Origin: Dolomedes plantarius
Taxonomy: Eukaryota > Arthropoda > Arachnida > Araneae > Dolomedidae
NCBI GenBank assembly: GCA_907164885.2
Contig: OU015501.1
Location: forward strand, 24,251,591 to 24,315,590
Length of the DNA: 64,000 bases
Direction of reading: 5' to 3'
A program made the translations under genes and the position numbers. The notes beneath the pieces were generated by a model. That model was not told the origin of the DNA, searched no databases, and saw only the letters and a program-made list of their open reading frames with translations. Below, one piece after another: positions 11,013 through 24,540 of the stretch. Position 1 is the first letter of the stretch, and the number at the start of each line of letters is the position of its first letter.

Positions 11013-11978
11013 CTGTTTGCATATTCCCGAAATAATCTTTAATACAAAATCAATTTTTGAAAATTAATAAACCGAGCCCATGTAGGGAGGATTGTCAATA
11101 AAGCCATATTAGTAGTTCAGCTTTCAGTAACTCCATTCCACAGTTTATTTGCCCATCAAGCATTGAATATTATAACATTCTAATGAAAAAAAAGTGAGGA
11201 TTATTGATTTACTTTTTTAACAGTGGACAATCTTTTTTGCATTATTTTCAAAATTTCCTTTAATAAACGTACCATTTTTAGTAACAGAAAAAGTTGTAGC
11301 CTTGGACTATTTTGGGGAACCGATTTTCTCTGCGAGTTTAGGACCTTAGGGGCCAACTGAAGTTCCAGGACTAGCAAATCATGAAGGGAATAACAGAGAG
11401 AAGGCATGCTCATTTGACAAAAAATTTCCGATATACCCTGGTCACTTTTAGATTGCAAGACAGAAGTTCCACAACCCCCACTACATACAATCAGTTACCT
11501 TAAAAGACAATGTCCTGCTTTTCAATTTGTCTATTATGCGGAACAATAATTAATCGCGGAAAATAGGGAATCCAATCATGTATTGATTACTGTAAAATGA
11601 ACGTAGATCCTTGTTATTCCATGCTTTGATGTGGCTAGGAGGTATCGGATGAATGTACATACCTTACTTATATATGCCTAGGTTAAGGTTATCACTTAAG
11701 GATGCAACTTCCTGACTGGGTAGGGGGTTCCAACCTAGAAAGGGTTAGGTGCCTGCACCCTCTTCAATATGCATTTTTCCACCTGACTGAAGGTCCTCTA
11801 AAATCAAATCGACCTAGAGAGTGAGTAGTTATTCACTTTAAAGCTAACATTGTTTGAGAAAGTCAGAATCTAAGTCAAGAGACGATTTCAAGTAGGGGGG
11901 GGGGGGGGGAAAGGAGATCCAATGAAGTACCGACCAAGTGATCACATTCATTTTGAAATTGAATGTGAAAATGAAATT

Positions 11979-12091
11979 CTTTTAAAAATTAAATTCAGTC
12001 TAGGAAAACAAGATTACAATAGCCTGTTTAGTTTGCATATTACTTTTGTATTAAACAAGTAACTTTTTAGAATATTAAATAATAACTTTTT
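11979..12091. repeat. 113-bp direct repeat, copy 1
   Basis: The stretch from CTTTTAAAAATTAAATTC to AATAACTTTTT is repeated base for base at 12619-12731 by my reading. There is no coding content and no terminal inverted repeat. Confidence 0.85.
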
Positions 12092-12618
12092 TATGATATA
12101 ATATTTTTACTATGAGGTCAGAATAGGCCTAAAGGAAAAGTTCACATTTTAGATGCAAGACTTAAAATATAAAAAGCTATATGAAAGTTACCAAATAATA
12201 CAATATGATAAGTAGAAGCTCAATAAAGCTAAAAACTTAAAACAGCAAATTCTTTATTCAATAACATTACAGAGTTAGATTAACAAAACATACTCTGCAT
12301 AGAAAAGTCATATTAAAAATACAAATCCATAAATATACTATATAATTTTCGAACAAGAGAGTACATTTCGATATCTCTCTATATACATCATATTTAGTAC
12401 ATAGCTGAATAAAAAATGATAATTAACCCTTAACTGATGCAACACTGATAAATCATGACTCTTGGATGATTAGTATTTTGACTGTTGTCCCGGGGATTAT
12501 TTTAAAAAATTATTTTGGATAATGAAAATTGCAAGAATAGTGTAAATTTTGAATCCTAATCTGCCAATATTCGTTGTTTATGAATACTACATGATAGTAT
12601 ACATATATTTTTTAAAGA

Positions 12619-12731
12619 CTTTTAAAAATTAAATTCAGTCTAGGAAAACAAGATTACAATAGCCTGTTTAGTTTGCATATTACTTTTGTATTAAACAAGT
12701 AACTTTTTAGAATATTAAATAATAACTTTTT
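12619..12731. repeat. 113-bp direct repeat, copy 2
   Basis: Identical to 11979-12091, in the same orientation and displaced by 640 bases. Sequence on both sides differs between the two copies. Confidence 0.85.
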
Positions 12732-15700
12732 ATCAATTTAAAAATAGTTTCACATTTATTAGTGTTTCTAAGTAAATTATCTTAAACACAAATTTACTAC
12801 CTATAGTCGCAAAGATTCTAATATGGATGAAATCGCCAATCTAATATCTTAGAATGAAAGAGTGATAAAGCAAACATGTGAGAAAAAAAAAAGTGCTACA
12901 CACAAGGGGCTTGTAGAGCAATGAAAAATAAAAAAATAAAAGGCCGTCAATATTTCTATCTGATAGCATTTAATAATAATCTTATTTTTAAAAAAAGATT
13001 ACAAGATTTGATAAAGTTTTCGTAACATAAAATAATCCGTAAATTCCATGGTCTATTCAATAAATAAAGAAAATGTCTTTAGAAGAAACTAAAGCAGCTA
13101 TCCATATTAAACATTTTCTAAAGGAACTTTTTCGCACATACAATTAGTGTGGCACTTCCTTATTTTGTGGCTACATGAGGCATGCCTGTAATGTAATTTT
13201 CCTGACACAAATAAAATACAAAATTAATCAAGATATATAATGGCAGAAATAAAAATTATGATTAAAGCATAGTAATATAAATCTAAAAGGTTTTTATTAA
13301 CTTTATGCTGAAATATCTTCAATTTTAAAATTAATATTGATTTTTTTTTTAAAACACAAAGCTTCTACTGTGGAAAAAAAATGTCAAAACTGTCAGAAAA
13401 ACTATCAAATGAAATACAATTTCTAATAAAAAAAAAAATCAAAATTCAATAAAATATAGTTAAGGAAATATAATCTGAGTAAGATGAATAGTTTGAATGA
13501 CTACAAAAATTATAACAGCAAAATTCACTCACCACCTATACCTGTTAATTACCTAATAGAATTGTATAAAATATATGGTCAAAATGATTATGATGTTTTA
13601 ACTTTTTAAGGACTCGTGCTTAATGGTAAATTCCACATGCAGTTACAATTATGTATAGAAATAACCATACATACATGAAAGCATAAACAATTCATTTAAT
13701 AGGTTTGCACAGTTGACAATGAGTCTTGAGCATTTATAAAATGTTTTTGAATTTGTCTTTCCTTTTCCTTTGTTTCAACTTTACTAGGTATATTATGAAA
13801 GTAGTCAGTCATTGTACCGGTCATTACAAAAGTGGCATAAGTCATTTTTTGCTTCAAGATATTTAAAGGTTTGAGTTTGAACAACCTAAAAAAATATTTT
13901 TATACTATATAATAAAATAGTTCAGAAAATACAGTTCAATTTTTAAATTTTTGCAAAGACTGCTTCAAATTACAGTAATGTAAAAGAATGCAACGTGAAA
14001 ACATTTTCTTAGATTCTTGACTTTCACCACTTACATAATCAAGGGCACATCTATTAAATGCTAACACCTTTTAATATTATAACATAAAGAATGCATATAT
14101 AACTTATACTGTGATGAAAAAACATGAAAATACTTCAAAGTTTAGCAAGTACACAGATTAATGCACTTAAATAAACCACCAGTTAAGGGACAATGATCAG
14201 TGAAAATGTACTCAATACTTACCCACCACATTTTTTTGCACCATATTAATCCACTAACAGTCTAGACCAATTATACTAGATCACAGATAAATTGACCAAA
14301 TTTGGTAAACAAAATGATTTTATCTAGACTATTTTACAGCTTTCATATATATATATTTATATATATATATACACTATTCTGTATAAGAATGCATGACGAG
14401 TGTTTTAAATGTTAAGATGATCATGGAAGAATTTACACAGATCTTTTTCTTTATGATAGGACTCAATCTGCTCAAATACACACAAGCTTTGACAAAGCAT
14501 GGCTAAGTCATAAAAAGTGTTACATAAAGTTTTATAAAATACGTCATTTTGTTAAGTCACATGGTCAGCATTTGAAAACATTTTGAGAGACTGGAAGTTA
14601 TAAAGTTCAGTAGAAATTTTTTTTAATATTTTTTATTTATTTTATTATCACAATACCAAAAATGTCTCCTGCAAATCTATATTTCAGGGGTTCATAAAAA
14701 CCTCCTTACTTTAAAGGATGGGGTACAGGACAGGAAGCACTGTTTGGATAATTCTGCATAATTTTGGGAACTACTCAATCATAAAACATGGAACTGACTC
14801 CATGTATGAAACATTTTGGTTAAGGCTTCTTTGTTATAATAAACCACACAGAAATAGGCAACATATCACACATTTGCAAACATTAATTGCAGGCTATATT
14901 ACTTCCAACAGAACAGTAATCCCTTTCTTATCAGAATAGGAGAAAAAATATTTTATTTAAACAAAAAAATGTATAACAGTCAAGATAAAAGAACAACACA
15001 AAAAGAGATTTTAATAATGTACAACTAAATATAACCCAAACTCGATACAAACATGAAAAATACATCCTGGTCAGTAAAGAAAAAGAAGACATGAAGATGT
15101 GATACTTGTTTCAAATTTTAACCTAAATCATACCATAATTTTAGGCAGATAAACTGTTGCTGATATAAGTCTGGATACCAATTTTACCCCCTGCATCATA
15201 TATGCCAATGCATCACTGAAACTAGAAAAACTTTTTTTTTTGGGTAATCAACCATGAGTTACAGTCCTTATAAGTTACAATGAAATTTACAAGATTATCT
15301 CTCCTACCACCTCATAAAACTATCCCACTTTTCTTTCAGATAGATCACTATGATCTTCGAATCATAGAGATGAAACAATAAAAGGGATTAAAAACTTTCC
15401 TAGTTCGTTTCTGTTATCTGGTATGTAGCTTAATTGAAAACTTTAGAATTCATAGCAATTTTATATTTCATAGAAGTTTTTCGAAGCAGTTTAAGTAGTT
15501 GCTGCCATTTTGAAGATAGGAAAAGGAAGAGCAGCGAAAATTGGATACCAAACTGCAGTTTAGGATTAAGAAAATGTTGGAAGCAGCATTTAATGATGGA
15601 AAAAAAAAAACCCCTACTTGAGATATAATTTTTTTGAGAGCTGAATCAATGTATTGGCAAATGGTTGACTAAACAGGCAATATGGAAGAAAAATTTTGTT

Positions 15701-16379
15701 GTGTATATGCAGCATTTAAGGACTCCTACTCCACCTAATAAACTATAAACAGCTGAAATGAAAAAAAAAAGTATATCTACTATAATTACAGAAAATCAAG
15801 GCACCTTTCAAAATTGTTTGTATGTGTTTTGGCTCAATTTCTTGTAATATATTGTGACAAAAATGGTAGCACTTACCAATTTCTGAAGAATTTTTACTGT
15901 AACAAGAAATCATTAAAAAATAAAAATAAATAACACTGAAAAGATTATAACATAAGTGCATCATCTAGCTGTGAAAAATTTTTTTCCCAGGTATCTCTTC
16001 TAACTAAACTACCGCTTATTATTAACGTAGGATTAGTTATCGGTGCTTACCCCCCCCCTTTTTTTGGATGCATTTTGGTACTTTTCTGTTTAACTGCTTA
16101 CTGCTACTGGGTTTAGTGTGCTGCTAAAATTATAACTCACGATGCCAGGAAAAAATTTTTTTTTTCAGGACCATTATTGAGGAACGTAACCCTACGTTAA
16201 AAAAAAGTTCATTATATCTCATGAGTAACAAAACTACAAGCTCTGAATCGTCATAAAATCAATACCATTTATAAACATAACTAAGCAGGTTTTTAAATTA
16301 TAAGAGTTAAATCGTTAGTTCCCAATACATTACTCTGAAACATTCAGGGATGAAATGGCATATATCCTAGCATATATAT

Positions 16380-16864
16380 CAGGGGTTTCCAACTGGCGGC
16401 CCGGGGGCCGCATGCGGTGCTTTTTTTTGCGGACCGCGAAGACTTCTAGGAAAATAATTTGCAGCATCAATTTAGATATTCTTAGTTAACGAAAAATGTT
16501 TTTGTAAAAATCTTTATCGTTTTCAAATGCTGTTCATTTACAAAAAACATTGATGTTACTCGAATTCCATGAAAAGTAGGGTGTCCACTCATGTTCTATT
16601 TCATACCCCACCCCACTTCTTATTTGACTTTTTTGTGTGTGTCTGTGTAATTTAACGAAAGTTGACCAGTTATAATCAAGGTCGTTGTTGGAGGTTCATC
16701 CTCGAATTTTTAAAAATTTCATAGTACATACTATGCACAAATTCTCCAAATCCCCCTCCCTCAAGAAAAAATGTCCTGGGTATGGTCCTGATTAAATTGC
16801 GGCCCGCCACTAGACAGGTGTTTTCGATTGCGGCCCTTGGACACTTGTAAGTTGGAAACCTCTG
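16380..16864. mobile_element. Non-autonomous hAT-type element
   Basis: Termini CAGGGGTTTCCAAC and GTTGGAAACCTCTG are inverted copies with one difference. The element is flanked on both sides by an 8-base ATATATAT, the hAT duplication length, although TA-rich flanks make this less decisive. GC-rich sub-ends (GGCGGCCCGGGGGCC and GCGGCCCTTGG) are typical of hAT miniature elements. No transposase is encoded in the 485 bp. Confidence 0.75.
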
Positions 16865-18959
16865 ATATATATATATATACAGCAAATATGGATATCATGA
16901 GTAAAATTTATAATAAATGTGTAAAGGCTAAGCAATTTTAATTAAGTTTTCAGCCTTTTATCATTACAGTTAGCACTCTCTCTCACACACAAAAAAAAAA
17001 AAAAAAAATATATAGTTAGTTTTTTTTAAACTAACTATACATTATCATTCTAATTATTTTGGTGTCGGATGGGGGAGAAAGGAATTATGAGCAAAATATT
17101 TTTCTTACATTAAGCATGGAAACAATTACACAATTCAGTAATTATAAATTTCAGATTTTATTTCATGCTTTTGAAATTTATATTACAAACCAGAATTTTT
17201 TTCCTATTAATTCCCAAGCAGCAACCCTATAAATTTTATTTGTTTTAGTCAGAACAGTATATGATTAGAAGTTGCCAAAGAGATAACCAAATTCGCAATT
17301 CAATGCATGTATATCTCACAGTGGTATAAAAGGCATATATATGGATTCAGATACCTCATACCAACACAAAAATAGTAGAAGAGCATGCAGCACAGGGCTA
17401 AGTGACATCAAAATAGGACAAGTGCCACCTTAGCAACAAACCAGTTTGTGATATTTCAAGTACATAGCAATTAGTCTGGTCCACAGTGATATTGTGGTAG
17501 AGCCAAACCTATGTCACCGAGTAGTCATAAGACAAACTTAATGACAGTGCTGAAGAGAGCCATATGAGAAAAAGATGTGTTTTGATAAACTATTTGAAAA
17601 TGCTTTCAAAACATATCACATTGTTATATCAGCACAATGACTGTTCAATAGGAATACAGAGCAATCAGAAACCCACAGCCGGACAGCTAACCATCAACTA
17701 AACATGAGCACAAACAATACTAAGCATTGATAAAGTAAAACTTGCTGTGCATGAAACCCTGAGCAATAGTTAATTGTATTGGGCAGAGATGAATTTTGCG
17801 ACATCATCTGACACATCCGTCTGTTAGCCAGGTTTAGTTTAGGAGAGTGACAGGTGAATGTTGATTATCTGATTTAATAATTTTGTAAAGCCAGGAGGAA
17901 CTACAAAAGGTACAAGGGTTTTTCTCTTGGTTCTTGTCAGGCCCCCTAGCCCCAATCACTATATTGAGTCATATTTTGATATTTTAGACAATTCTGCACT
18001 TCCAACATTGAGACAACTAAGGGTTCTTTTATATTTTGGCATTGTGAAGAAGCCCATATTATGCAGGCACTACAATGCTGATTTAATGATATTAATGCAC
18101 AGGAATTACACAACTTTTCTGACTTTTCCTGAATTATATCAAACAACTTGGGTCAAACTACATTGGTAATCTCAAGATAAGCCACAATGTCAAAAACTAA
18201 TGAATGAGCTTCCAAATATTTAGGAATAATAAATAAATAAAACAGCAGTGATAAAAAATTCAGTACTTCAAACTTTCTAGCTCTGGTTGCTGTTTTAGAA
18301 GCAAGAAGCAAACTACCACGAACTTCTCTCTAGTTTGCTAAAAAATAAGATACTCAAGTGCCAGGATACTTTTGATCACAGATATCTTGCAGTAAACAAT
18401 ATATGTCAATGGTGATCACTAAACCCCCCCTACATATGCTATTCCCTCATGGGTATGCAGCAGTTTGGTATGTGATGCTTTGGAAAAAAAAAAGGGTACA
18501 AATTAAATAAAGTTATCATTTTGTTTGAACTCACTAAATGAAAAAGATGCAGATAGAGGAGGAGGCAGTGACTGAAAAGCCTGAAGAAATTCTAAACTAC
18601 AAGTCACCCATGGGTGCAAGTGAACGAATAAATGCCAAATTATTACCATTTGAGAATATATTTTAAGTGGAGGCAGAAGTTGTTTCCTTTTGTGATATGG
18701 AAAAAATGTGTTATTAAATCATATTCATTCTGCATCAAACTGTAAAAGGGGCAAAAGTCAAACTCCACTGACTTACTAAACTCTCAGTAAATCAACTTTA
18801 TATGAGGAGAAAGTAAGGGCATCCATTTACACCTCTGAAAACCTTATTAAATTAAAATGCTTCATGCAAATAAAACAAAATAAATAGAAGAAAGTTAAAA
18901 ACAGATCAAACTTTATATTCCAAGAATGAAAACAGACAGGTTATGACATAAGTGATAAT

Positions 18960-19165
18960 AGCAGATTTCCGACCGAACGATGCTGAATGGCTAGGGTGCT
19001 GGCTTTCAGTACCAGAGTCTGTGGGTTTGGGACCCACTCTTGGCATGGATGTTTGTAGCCATTCAGAATTGGCTTTAAACTGTTGGTCCTGGTCTAATGC
19101 ATACCAAAAAATGACCGCAGTGCTCCAAACCAAACCCAAATCCCCCTACCCAAAAGGCTATCTTC
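18960..19165 (+). repeat. tRNA-derived SINE-like copy, family B
   Basis: ATGGCTAGGGTGCTGG (A-box position) and GGGTTTGGGACCC (B-box position) head a body with GGCATGGATGTTTGTAGCC and a tail CAAAAAATGACCGCAGTG. The whole order recurs inverted at 28440-28622, showing a dispersed family distinct from family A. Confidence 0.65.
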
Positions 19166-20593
19166 ATAATACTGGACAGTGATACAATTGTTATTTAAAG
19201 CTTTTTCTCAAGACTAATGTCTACAGACATAACATCATATAATAAAATGTTATGCTCAAAATGCCTTCAAAGAATGTTTGAACTTACTAAGCTCACAAAG
19301 GTAATAGAATGCTCAAGGTTATATTTAGTTAGTTATTTACAAAGGAGTAAAAAAGAAAATTACAATAGGAAAATGAACTAAAGATTTTTAAAATATTCAC
19401 TACTATAATTGACATGGCTTCTTGGATGAAACAATTATGAGAGTAGTGTATTCCAGATGTCATCACTATGCAATTTGAAAAATATCAATACATTAAGTTT
19501 CTGAATTCTAACTAAATTTCTTCAGTCTTTTTAAAGTAAAAAATAAGTTACAATTAAATTATTTTGAATGTTTTCTTAAGGTGTATGGACTCCAAGTGCT
19601 GGTAAAAATACATAAAATTATAGCAAGCACTGAATATAAAATAATTTGCTATGAATGAAAGGGTACAGCAAGAAAATTACTTTGAAGAAATTTAGCAAAG
19701 CTCTCTTTCTTGAAACATAGATGTAAACTACTAAATATACCTTTCAAAACATTTTTTCCAAGCTTGAAATCAAGTTCCACGGTGTGTTAACAGATTTATA
19801 CCTTCAAGATCAAAAACATGACTTTGACAAAGCATTTTACACAATTTCTACAATCTGCACAAATTACAGAATATTAAAATATGTAGATCGAAAAAAAAAT
19901 TGAGCAGAGAGAATATCTTGTTAGAAATTAAGCTAAATTTCTAACTTCAGTAATAAACAGCATGCATAAAAGGTATGCATCTATACTTCTTGAAGATCAA
20001 AACCATACATCTTGAAGTTAAAAAACATGGGAGAAGTTATAGAATATACAGAAGAACTTACTTGCCTACAGTGATGATTCATATGGCTGTAAGAACTTGT
20101 CACTACAGACATATTTTACAAATTTAACAATTAATCAATATTAAAAAAATGTAACCCACAGCTACATTTTCACAATCTGTTTAAAAATTATTCCACACAG
20201 AAAAAAAAATATTTACACATTTAGGCAGAAGTTATGTAACAACATAAACTATGCCCCTGGAGACCCCTGTTCCCCAAAAGTATTCACTTTACCAGGTTCT
20301 TCTCAATATATATATTGGCCTAAATATTCAGGCACTATAATATGGAGGCACAAATACATACCACACCTTTTTAACATGTATTTAGCCCATGCAAATTTGA
20401 AATCAATTCTGTACCCTGAATACAGAGGCTTAATTTTTTGTTTGTAAATGACCCTAATCTCCCCTAAAACACACAAATTTTAATATAAAATATTTGAAGC
20501 GGAAAACTAAAGTTAAAAAAATAAACAGCATTTAGGCCCACTGGGGGATAAGTTCTTGCAAACACAACAGATCAAAACAAATCACATAAAAAG

Positions 20594-21067
20594 CTATTTA
20601 ACTGAAACTGGTATGCAAGTGTTTTTAAAGCTAAAAGGTGACAACAGTAGTCCATGAAGTGTATGATTGACAATATTGTGATGGAAGGAATTAATGTCAA
20701 TGTAGAAATTAAACTTGGCTTCCATTTTCAGAGAAGAAACCTCATAATAGGTGGAAGAAGCATGTTTCTTGACACTGTAGGAGAAATTTTCAGGAAGAAT
20801 ATAGCTTAAATCTCTGAGTTCATATGGACTTGTCGTACTCATGACAGTTTCTGGATCAGAAGGATCATTAACAAACAATTTTGCACCAGACTGAAGTCCA
20901 ATATTTAAGATGTCAGAGAAAGAGCTTTGTAACTGTACATCCTTTTGCATTTGAAGATTTTCTTTCACAGTTGGATTACTTTCACTGCATGTACTACGAA
21001 GAGCAAGCCCCGCTACATATATAGATAACAGTGTAACAGAATAGCTGAGAGCTGAGAAAGCAGAAAT
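20594..21067 (-). CDS. CNPPD1: CNPPD1 exon 7 (last coding exon)
   Basis: The acceptor TTTTCTTCAG ends at 21068. The exon starts with the hydrophobic ISAFSALSYSVTLLSIY segment, probably membrane-associated, then a Ser/Asn-rich variable tail ending CIPVSVK and a stop at 20594. The tail is typically poorly conserved in the family. Confidence 0.88.
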   Translation of the reverse strand: MSAFSALSYSVTLLSIYVAGLALRSTCSESNPTVKENLQMQKDVQLQSSFSDILNIGLQSGAKLFVNDPSDPETVMSTTSPYELRDLSYILPENFSYSVKKHASSTYYEVSSLKMEAKFNFYIDINSFHHNIVNHTLHGLLLSPFSFKNTCIPVSVK

Positions 21068-22966
21068 CTGAAGAAAATGAATAGAAAAAGAGAAACATCA
21101 ATTTTACATGCCACTTTCCAATTATTTTAATTTATCTAGTTGTACACCTATACATAATTAAACATATAATTATATTAAATTGTATTACCCTGATTATCCT
21201 TTCAATATAGGATAATAAAATATTTCTGACTGCAGTATCTTGAAGTATAGAACAGATGTCACTGTAAGATAGCCAGCCACGGAGAGAAGATTCTTTGATA
21301 GCAATCCTACAAAAATTCATAAGAAAATTCATCAACAAGGCAATTCAACTAGCAACATTATATGAAGAGGAACAAGGACTTCAAGCATGTTTCTGTCAGA
21401 AAAACTTTAAACAAAAATTTATCTTTTGGTTATTTTAATTTCTACCACTGTTTTTCAAAATAAATAAAGTTCTTAAAGCAGTTATTCCCAAATTTTACCA
21501 GACTTATTTCCGGGACAAAAATTCATAAATAAAAGACGGCTATTAAGGTTAATTTATTAAAAATGTATGCATGTGTGTATAAATAAATGTAAATATATAT
21601 ATTAATTAGAATGTAAGAAACTGATAGAATAACAGGCTTACATTTTCTCCAGAGCTGATAAATACTGGAAGTATTCCAAAGAATCAACATATACTCTCCA
21701 ATCCTGAAAAGAAAAAAAAGGGAAAAGAAATATTTAATTTAACATTAGTTATTAACATACATTGCTTTGAACTTCACAATGTAATGTACCAGATCACAAT
21801 AGAAACGAAACCCCACATTCATTACATTTCCCAGTACGGATTTTTCTTCAACAGAACCTGAGTAACTATGAGATGTTTTCCTTTGCCCTTGTGTTTGTTT
21901 ACTTTAGTCCAAAATCTTCATAAGATTGTGCTTAAATGATTGTTTTAACAGTTGTGCCATTAAAACCTCCATTGGCATATTTCACATAAGAAACTTAGGG
22001 TAGCCACTTTAAATGAAAACTTCTTGAGGTAATAGTTTCTTAATACCTCTAGAAATTTAATGGTTTTTAAAAAACATTTCTTTTAATATTAGTTCTGAAT
22101 ATAAAAGTGACATTTAGACATGAAAAAGCTTCACACAATAGCAGATCTAGTGAAATAAAATGACAACTAACATCTATCATAACACTGACAAGAACCTTTA
22201 TTATTTTATATATGAGTATGTGATAACATACGTGAGATTAATTCTAGATGCCAACAGAAAACCATAGTTATTGTTCTACAAGATAATGCATGAAACAACA
22301 AGTTGCATGGTTATAAGTGGCTAACCTAAACTTGAGTAACAAAGGCCAAATAAGAAAAAAAAAGCAGGAGCGTTTGTTCACAGGATTTATTTTCAAGCAT
22401 TAAAATAGTCACATGTTGAGCTAGCAAAACTGAATTGCAACAAGATGTACTCATTGCTATTCTGCCACACTATGAATAGTACACAAATAGTTGATTATAT
22501 GCCAATTTCTGTAACTTTAATATTTAACATATATTATATGCTTTGATTTTTAAAAAATTAAAATAGTGGAAATAAATAGGCATTTAATACATTTATACAA
22601 GGTACTGCAAAACAGAGGTTTTAATCAATTTTACTTACAATTGCTGACAAGAATTTTTGTTCTAACTGATTTAATTCCTTGACATCTATGTTAAGAGCCT
22701 CTGACCATATCTGATTTGTCACAAGATCATCTTCATTTTCAAATAAGAATTTTGAAGCAACCAACTAAAATAAGAAAATTTATAGCCATAAAATATGCAT
22801 AAAATGATTTTAGTAAGCACTTATTGTAAAGATTCAAACAATTTGCCACTAAATATATATATACATATACAGTGAAACTTAGTCAACCATAACAGACAGC
22901 CAGTTATGGTTCTGAGAAAAAGTGGCCATTTTACAGGGTGGCCCTCTAGAAGTTTCACTGTTTGTT

Positions 22967-23059
<93 letters not shown>

Positions 23060-23858
23060 CAAATGTAGAAAATGCCCAAATAACGCAATTAAAACCATTC
23101 GAGAATGTAAAGCAATTTTCAGACATTCAGGGATTTAATAAACAAGAATGATTCACTAACATGACTATACTGAACTCCACGTTTGGGAAGTGTTTTCGAA
23201 GAGCAGGGTTTCAAGGACAGTGTATCATACTGCTCCAAGATTTATTATTTGTACATGCTTTCAGTCAGTTTGCAGTAGAGTCACATGGTCTGATTCATGC
23301 CATTATGTGCTTTTTTGCAGGGCTCTCTGCTTTTGGGGTTCAATAAGTAAACACAACTTGGATTTCCGGGAGAGATAGGATACACGCTTTTCCCACTGGA
23401 GGGGATCAGTCAAATTGGCAGACCGGACTGGTTAATATTTTAATAAAAGCCACAACATCGATATGGAGTTTCTGTAATATCCGAGTCTTCATTTTTATGT
23501 ATTTCACCTGCACAGTGGACATGGTTTACAATTATTCTGCAGCTGTGTCCGAGTCATGTCATACATATATATAAAGGTAAGAATCAAATCTATTAGTTAT
23601 TTTTAATGAATCATGCCCCACTTTGAATATGACCCTCAATGAATCAGAATCACAAGCTTGCAGGGTAACTAAATTATCGCTGAAAGAGGGAGAGTACAGG
23701 TGGAATGGTAGGCAGACCGAGTTAGCAACCTACGGAGATGAGAATTTTCGAATATATCTCTGGCTGTGGGGAAGCGAAGCAAGATAGCGTTCCGAAATGG
23801 TCTTTGCATTAAACTCATTTGATTATGAGTTGATTTGTCTTGAATTAAACATGACATA

Positions 23859-23932
<74 letters not shown>

Positions 23933-24488
23933 CATATATTGTAATACTAGTTGTTTACCAGGCATTGCCAGGGAATTTATCCCAATTTTTCATTACACAG
24001 GAAAAGGAATGAATTCTACACTGTATAAAATCTAAGTAATTTTACTTAAGAGGTATTTTAAACTATATATACAGTATACAAATTATAAAGTAAAATTACA
24101 AGTTCACTATAATATTGATTTAACTCAAAACTTGATTATAAACAACATTTTTAGTTTTTCCTATTCATCTCAGCGATCCCAAAAACTATGGGTTTGATAC
24201 TACTCTTGGTCATTTGATTTTTCAACTCTTGCCCCCCCCCCCCCCCTCAATGCTTATGGGAGCTAAACTTGCACTTAAACGACATTGAGAGTGTCACTAT
24301 TTATCTCAGCAACCCCAAAAACTATGGATTCAACACTAACATCAGTCGTTTTCAACTACTTTTACATGTCCCTTCCGCCTAGGGGTGCACCCCCCCCCCT
24401 AGTGTTTCCACCCATATTGTAAGTGATGTGTGTACCAAGTTTGGTTGAAATTGCTCCAGGCCTTTCAGAGTAATGTTGGAACATGCAC

Positions 24489-24540
<52 letters not shown>

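Larger units (their letters stand above)
12240..20593 (-). other. Gene-poor stretch downstream of CNPPD1, possible long 3' UTR
   Basis: No supported gene is visible downstream of the CNPPD1 stop. A minus-strand AATAAA near 12252 is followed by T-rich sequence and could be a distal poly(A) signal, which would make an unusually long 3' UTR; this is weak. The stretch contains the hAT-type element at 16380-16864, the SINE-like copy at 18960-19165, TA runs near 14350 and A/T homopolymers. A 62-codon minus-strand frame at 13696-13884 behind an acceptor-like TTTTTTAG is discussed in the findings. Confidence 0.3.

Noticed and set aside
16050..16090. Structured element at the poly-C/poly-T junction
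   Set aside because: Simple homopolymers only; no inverted repeat or duplication flanks it.
22821..23151. Protein-coding frames on both strands
   Set aside because: They run through the TC/TA microsatellite and a MITE. The same holds for frames at 23669-24012, 24379-24560 and 795-998.
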